A program made the position numbers and the translations under genes. This document shows positions 60,243 to 64,000 of a stretch of 64,000 bases of DNA, piece after piece; position 1 is the stretch's first letter; every line of letters begins with the position of its first letter. Under the pieces are notes generated by a model. The model was not told the origin of the DNA, made no database searches, and saw nothing but the letters and a program-made list of their open reading frames with translations. Origin of the DNA: Microbacterium sp. 2FI (GTDB lineage: Bacteria > Actinomycetota > Actinomycetes > Actinomycetales > Microbacteriaceae); the NCBI RefSeq assembly GCF_005502885.1, contig NZ_SCMR01000019.1:24055-88054 (forward strand), given 5' to 3'.

Positions 60243-60291
60243 CGGATGCCGTGACCCCGCCCTCTTCGGAGGGTGCGGGTCACGGCATCCG
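60243..60291. terminator. Strong bidirectional hairpin terminator with UUCG loop
   Basis: A perfect 15-bp stem pairs CGGATGCCGTGACCC (60243-60257) with GGGTCACGGCATCCG (60277-60291). It encloses CCCTC/GAGGG closed by the stable C(UUCG)G tetraloop (60264-60269). It lies between the rplI stop and the convergent gene's stop at 60303, so it can end both units. Confidence 0.93.
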
Positions 60292-60302
60292 TCGTTTCGG
60301 GG

Positions 60303-62312
60303 TCAGTTGGGGACGTGCCCCCGCAGATATGCCATCTGGTCGTCGGGGATCGTGGGGACGGCGGCGGTGACGTCGGGCCCGCGGAAGCTGTCGTGGCCCC
60401 ACGAGTCGCCGAGGAGCGACCGGTCGGCGACGCGCTGATTGGTGAAGCGGATGCCACCGAAGGCGTTGACCTCGAAGTCGCCGAGGAAGGTCCAGTCGCC
60501 GTTGCCGACGGGGTCGTAGCGCCCCTCGTAGTGGTAGCACAGCGGCCACGTGCGCGGGTCGGTGCCGGTGGGGATGCGGCTCACCGCCGAGATCGCGATG
60601 CTCGCGTCCGAGCGCGAGAAGTCGCTCGTACGGTCGAGGTCGCGCGAGACGATCGGCGTGGAGATCTCGCCGTAGTCGTTGCCCTCCCAGGCGATCGTCA
60701 ACTGCGCGTACGCGGTGCCCGCGCGCACCTGCGGCAGCCGCAGCAGGTCGCGCGTGTAGGTCGACTTGGGGCGGTGGGCGCCGGGCATCTGCAGGCGCGC
60801 CTCGGGGGTGAGCAGGCGCTGCTGCTTGTCGTACGAGACGTTGAGCGTGCCGCCCGGGAAGGCGTTCACCTGCGTCTGCACGATCGCGGCCGCCGCGAGC
60901 CCGACCTGGATCGCCTCGGCGGCGGTGAGGGCGGCGAGCGGGTTCTGCTGGAACGCGTACTCGCGCACCTCGCGCGAGGCGGGAACGGCGAGAGCCGTCG
61001 TGCCGCTGAAGAGCTCGGCCTCGGCACGGCGTCGCTCGGCGAGGGCCGGGCTCTCGGCGGTGCCGCCTGCGGTGCGCACCCGCGTCCACCGCGAGATCTC
61101 GGCGGGAACGCCCGCGGTGTCGCCGTCCGTCAGCATCGTGAGCACGCGCGAGCGGCTGAATGCCCGCGCGCCGATTCCGCACGCGAAGCTCACCAGAGCG
61201 TCGATCTGGTGCTGCGCGAGCGGGTGGGCGACCTTCAGCGACAGGAAGTCCTCGGCCGACGCGATGCGGCGGGTGAGTTCGGCGTCGCCCTCGTCGCCGG
61301 GGGGCAGCAGCGGCCGCTCCCAGCGCGTGACGAAGGCGCGCCCGGCGGCCGACACGGCGCGCCCGGCCGACAGCGCGCGCGAGACGCCGCGTGTGGGTGC
61401 CCGGGTCGGCAGCACCGTGGTGACCAACAGCGAGTGAGTGCCCGATACCGGCGCCGGCAGCGTGTCGGTGGAGATCGTCAGGGTGCCGGCGCCCACCACC
61501 TCGGGCCGACTGTCGCGGACGAAGTCCCATTCGGCGAAGTCGACCTGTGACGCCAGCAGCGAGAACGGCATCCCGAAGCTGACGATCACGCCGCGCACGA
61601 GGGCGTTCATTGCGGCGATCGTGTCGCGGTAGGCGCTCATCGCGGCCGTCTCGAACGACTGGCCGTCCTTCCACTTCGTCCAGAAGAAGTGGGTCGTCGG
61701 CTCGGGGAGGTAGTTGTTGTCGTGCGTGCCGACGCTCGTGCGCGCGCCCGCGTCGAGCCACGGACCGTTCAGGCTCGAGCCGACGCAGTTCATCATGTAG
61801 ACGCTGCGGATGCTCAGGGGCCCGCCGAACTCGGCCCGCAGCTGCCGGATGCTGTCGGCGCCGACCCGACCCGCCGCGTCGATGTACCGCCCGCTCCCGC
61901 CGTGGCTGAGGATGAGCAGGTCGATCACCCGGCCGGCGCGCGTCGCGTCGAACAGGGTCGTGCGCAGCTCGGCGAACGTCGCCGTCGAATCGCGCAGCAC
62001 CGTGACCTCGCCGTAGAGCGAGGGCTTCGCGGCGCCGAACTCGTTCAGGGCGAGGTCGGCCGACTCGATGAGGGTGTCGGTGACTTCGCGGAGCTTGTCG
62101 CGGATGAGCGATATCAGCCGCGCGCGCATGTCGTCGGAGACGACCGTCGAGGCGCCGGGGATCGCGGCGATGAGCTTGTCGACGAGCTCGGGGATGCCGA
62201 GGTCGATGCCCCCGTTGTGGATGAGGACGACGAGCTGCCGATCTGCCGCGCTCTGCGGCGTGCTCCACGCCCGGGACGGGGTGCGGGAGGGTGCGAGGCG
62301 GGTCGTGGACAT
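60303..62312 (-). CDS. Caspase-fold protein fused to lysozyme-like and beta-rich domains
   Basis: This 669-residue protein starts at ATG 62310-62312 behind a strong AAGGAGG. The N-terminal 240 residues look like a caspase/CHAT-type alpha/beta fold: strand QLVVLIHNGG, then IDLLILSHGGSG (His137), 39 residues later VYMMNCVGSS (Cys176), and the supporting WLDAGARTSVGT. His-Gly and Asn-Cys fit a catalytic dyad. Residues 345-435 resemble the C-terminal half of GH24 lysozymes (HQIDALVSFACGIGARAF ... ALAERRRAEAELF) but lack the usual Glu and GYGHT. The last 150 residues are beta-rich (WEGNDYGEIST, YHYEGRYDPVGNGDWTFLGD). There is no signal peptide. It is 20 bp downstream of the PLC-like gene. The function is unknown. 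Confidence 0.75.
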   Translation of the reverse strand: MSTTRLAPSRTPSRAWSTPQSAADRQLVVLIHNGGIDLGIPELVDKLIAAIPGASTVVSDDMRARLISLIRDKLREVTDTLIESADLALNEFGAAKPSLYGEVTVLRDSTATFAELRTTLFDATRAGRVIDLLILSHGGSGRYIDAAGRVGADSIRQLRAEFGGPLSIRSVYMMNCVGSSLNGPWLDAGARTSVGTHDNNYLPEPTTHFFWTKWKDGQSFETAAMSAYRDTIAAMNALVRGVIVSFGMPFSLLASQVDFAEWDFVRDSRPEVVGAGTLTISTDTLPAPVSGTHSLLVTTVLPTRAPTRGVSRALSAGRAVSAAGRAFVTRWERPLLPPGDEGDAELTRRIASAEDFLSLKVAHPLAQHQIDALVSFACGIGARAFSRSRVLTMLTDGDTAGVPAEISRWTRVRTAGGTAESPALAERRRAEAELFSGTTALAVPASREVREYAFQQNPLAALTAAEAIQVGLAAAAIVQTQVNAFPGGTLNVSYDKQQRLLTPEARLQMPGAHRPKSTYTRDLLRLPQVRAGTAYAQLTIAWEGNDYGEISTPIVSRDLDRTSDFSRSDASIAISAVSRIPTGTDPRTWPLCYHYEGRYDPVGNGDWTFLGDFEVNAFGGIRFTNQRVADRSLLGDSWGHDSFRGPDVTAAVPTIPDDQMAYLRGHVPN

Positions 62313-62332
62313 GGGGTCCTCCTTCGGGAGGG

Positions 62333-64000
62333 TCAGGCGTGGCGCAGGTGGCCGGCGGAGACGAGTTCTTCGATGAGCTGGTCGAGCTGTGCCGTGATGA
62401 GGTCGGCGGCGGCATCGCTGAGGACGACCGAGGTGGGCGACGTGTAGGTCTGCAGCGCCGTGCGCAGCTGAGCCAGACTCGCTTCGGTCGGCACCGGCGC
62501 CAGGCGCCACACGCGGTCGACGAACGCGGCGAGGTCGACGCCGCTCGCCAGCAGCGACGGGTCGCTGAGGTTCGCCACCGACTGTGCGACGGCCTGCCGC
62601 ATGACCGCGAGGGTCGCCCCGTCGAGCGCCTCGTCGCCGTGCAGGCGCCACGGCGCGGTGCCGGCGGCGTTGGTGACGAGCACCCCGGCGCTGTTGAGGT
62701 GGTCGTGGAGTGCCTTCACGGCCACGTGCGCGATCTTGCCGGGCTCCTCGACGGCGGCGCGCTTGAGCAGCGTCGCGAAGCGGTCGGCGCTGTTGATGTT
62801 CGCACGCCACTCGATCGGGCCGACGTCGATCGTCGGCGCGCCCTGCTCGAGCGTGCTGAAGCGCCGGGCGACTTCGCCGCGGAACGCGCGCTGCGCGACC
62901 CGGTCGAAGAACGCGGCGCCCTCGGGCGTGAGCTCGTTGTTGCGGTAGAACCCGCTGCGGAACCGGCCCATCACGAGCTCTTTGTTGATGAGGTGTCCTG
63001 AGGCGAAGGCGTCGGTGAGGAAGTGGTCGGCGAAGGCGTTGACCACGAGCGCCGATTCGAGTGTCGGCGCTGCGCTCGGGTGCGCGAGGTGCAGGCGCTG
63101 CGATTCGCGCAGCGCCTGCTGGTGCAGCTGCGCGTACCGTGCCCGGTTGTCGGTGTGCTGCGTCGCGAACGACTCGCCGATCACCGACGGCGGCGCGAAG
63201 TGCGCGTAGTTGTCCTCGGCCAGGCGCAGGTACCGCCCGCCCGTCGTCGCCGACCAGTCCGCCTCGGTGACCGGGTCGTTGCCGGTGCGCGCGCGGTAGT
63301 GCTCGGCGCTGCGGCGGATGTGGCCGCGCAGCGCCTCGAGTTGCGTGGAGCCTGCCTGCTCGAGGTCTTCGGGATTCTCGAAGAAGTCGGGCATCGCGAT
63401 GATGTCGCCGTAGCTGAAGGTCACGCCCCGCAGCGGCAGCGGGATCACCGAGATCTCGTCGCCGGCGCGCACATGCTCGCCGGTGTCGAAGAACGGTCTG
63501 GCGAGGTCGGCGCCGAGGCGTCCGACGGTGCCGACCTGCGCCGCGGCACCGCGGTCGGGCGTCAGGCGCAGCCGTCCCCATAGCGGCACGGCGATCGTGT
63601 CGACGACGGCCCGGGTGTGCTCGATGGCCGAGAGGTCCTGGATGAACTCGCGCTGGCCGAGGTGGTCGGCGGCCGGGGCCGGCGCGGGGGGAACGACGGG
63701 TGCGACGGACGCGGATGCCGGACGCGAGGCCGCGCGATCGAACGCGTCGAACCGGCGCGAAAGCTCGACCGTGCCGAGGTCGAACGCGTTGGCGTAGGCC
63801 ATGCTCTCGGCGATCCGGTCGAAGATCGCCTGCTCGTTCTTGGTCTCGACGGGCGGCGGGGGCGGGGGCGGTGACGCCGACCGATCGCGCATCCCGCCGG
63901 CAGCCGGGTCGTAGACCTTCTGGCCGGTGAGGATCGCCTGCATGTCGGCGGCGAGGTCGTCGTCGCTCACCGGGCGCGGCGGTGCGCCCTCGAGCGGAGG
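62333..64000 (-). CDS. Zn-phospholipase C / P1-nuclease-like protein, 5' end possibly beyond window
   Basis: A GTG at 63968-63970 would give 545 residues, but it has no close ribosome site and the frame stays open to 64000 (PPLEGAPPRP), so the true start may lie outside. N-terminal residues 1-80 (numbered from that GTG) include a run of seven prolines and IFDRIAESMAYANAFDLGTV. The C-terminal helical half holds SYGDIIAMPDFF (Asp189), NYAHFAP (His257) and ADHFLTDAFASGHL (His316, Asp320, His326). The H-x3-D-x5-H spacing equals that of zinc-dependent phospholipase C/S1-P1 nucleases. No signal peptide is visible. It forms an operon with the caspase-lysozyme gene. Confidence 0.72.
   Translation of the reverse strand, partial: PPLEGAPPRPVSDDDLAADMQAILTGQKVYDPAAGGMRDRSASPPPPPPPVETKNEQAIFDRIAESMAYANAFDLGTVELSRRFDAFDRAASRPASASVAPVVPPAPAPAADHLGQREFIQDLSAIEHTRAVVDTIAVPLWGRLRLTPDRGAAAQVGTVGRLGADLARPFFDTGEHVRAGDEISVIPLPLRGVTFSYGDIIAMPDFFENPEDLEQAGSTQLEALRGHIRRSAEHYRARTGNDPVTEADWSATTGGRYLRLAEDNYAHFAPPSVIGESFATQHTDNRARYAQLHQQALRESQRLHLAHPSAAPTLESALVVNAFADHFLTDAFASGHLINKELVMGRFRSGFYRNNELTPEGAAFFDRVAQRAFRGEVARRFSTLEQGAPTIDVGPIEWRANINSADRFATLLKRAAVEEPGKIAHVAVKALHDHLNSAGVLVTNAAGTAPWRLHGDEALDGATLAVMRQAVAQSVANLSDPSLLASGVDLAAFVDRVWRLAPVPTEASLAQLRTALQTYTSPTSVVLSDAAADLITAQLDQLIEELVSAGHLRHA

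Noticed and set aside
60303..63581. A 1,092-codon frame extending the caspase-lysozyme gene upstream
   Set aside because: The extension overlaps the PLC-like gene in another frame and is Arg-rich; ATG 62312 has a strong AAGGAGG and a natural start.

Overview
The window is GC-rich DNA that reads as the chromosomal replication-origin region of a high-GC actinobacterium. It most resembles Microbacteriaceae such as Microbacterium, judging from gene order, the parS cluster and the intergenic repeat types; that taxonomic call is an inference. Almost all of it is coding, and I see no tRNA, rRNA, CRISPR array, prophage or insertion sequence.

Layout. (1) 1-5082, minus strand: gyrB (5' end only), a DUF721/DciA gene, recF, dnaN, the oriC spacer with DnaA boxes, and dnaA. 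(2) 5393-8554, plus strand: rpmH-rnpA-yidD-yidC-jag-rsmG. (3) 7913-11760: the chromosome-partition locus, with six perfect 14-bp parS sites (four of them in repeat-rich spacers around a small GIY-YIG gene) followed by parA and parB. (4) 11745-13881: an ECF42-type sigma factor and its DGPF-motif partner, separated by an unknown gene on the other strand. (5) 14090-19331, minus strand: DUF6049-murJ-trxB-trxA, a cell-wall and redox block in a conserved actinobacterial order. (6) 19471-49602: an NPPF-type methyltransferase, then one open frame of about 28.4 kb that encodes a secreted modular protein of about 9,476 residues. (7) 49744-54870: CCA-adding enzyme, then a GAF-domain regulator, an aldehyde dehydrogenase and DUF779. 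(8) 54833-58397: a membrane protein on the minus strand, then an acyl-CoA dehydrogenase and a CaiB-type CoA-transferase on the plus strand. (9) 58557-60228: rpsF-ssb-rpsR-rplI, closed by a strong hairpin with a UUCG loop. (10) 60303-64000, minus strand: two adjacent genes, one for a Zn-phospholipase C/P1-nuclease-like protein and one for a caspase-fold plus lysozyme-like fusion.

How the genes work together. Regions 1-3 and 9 are core replication, segregation, membrane-insertion and ribosome functions. Region 5 exports peptidoglycan precursor and recycles thioredoxin. Regions 7-8 add aldehyde and probably glutaryl-CoA-type catabolism. The accessory interest lies in the giant secreted protein, placed between genes that are normally close neighbours, and in the unrecognised two-gene unit downstream of rplI. 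In the giant protein I can recognise a signal peptide, a metzincin-like HEIGH segment, a Pro-Ala-Glu linker, a long beta-repeat body, Calx-beta domains, RTX calcium-binding repeats, six repeats with acidic loops and a terminal Calx-beta domain.
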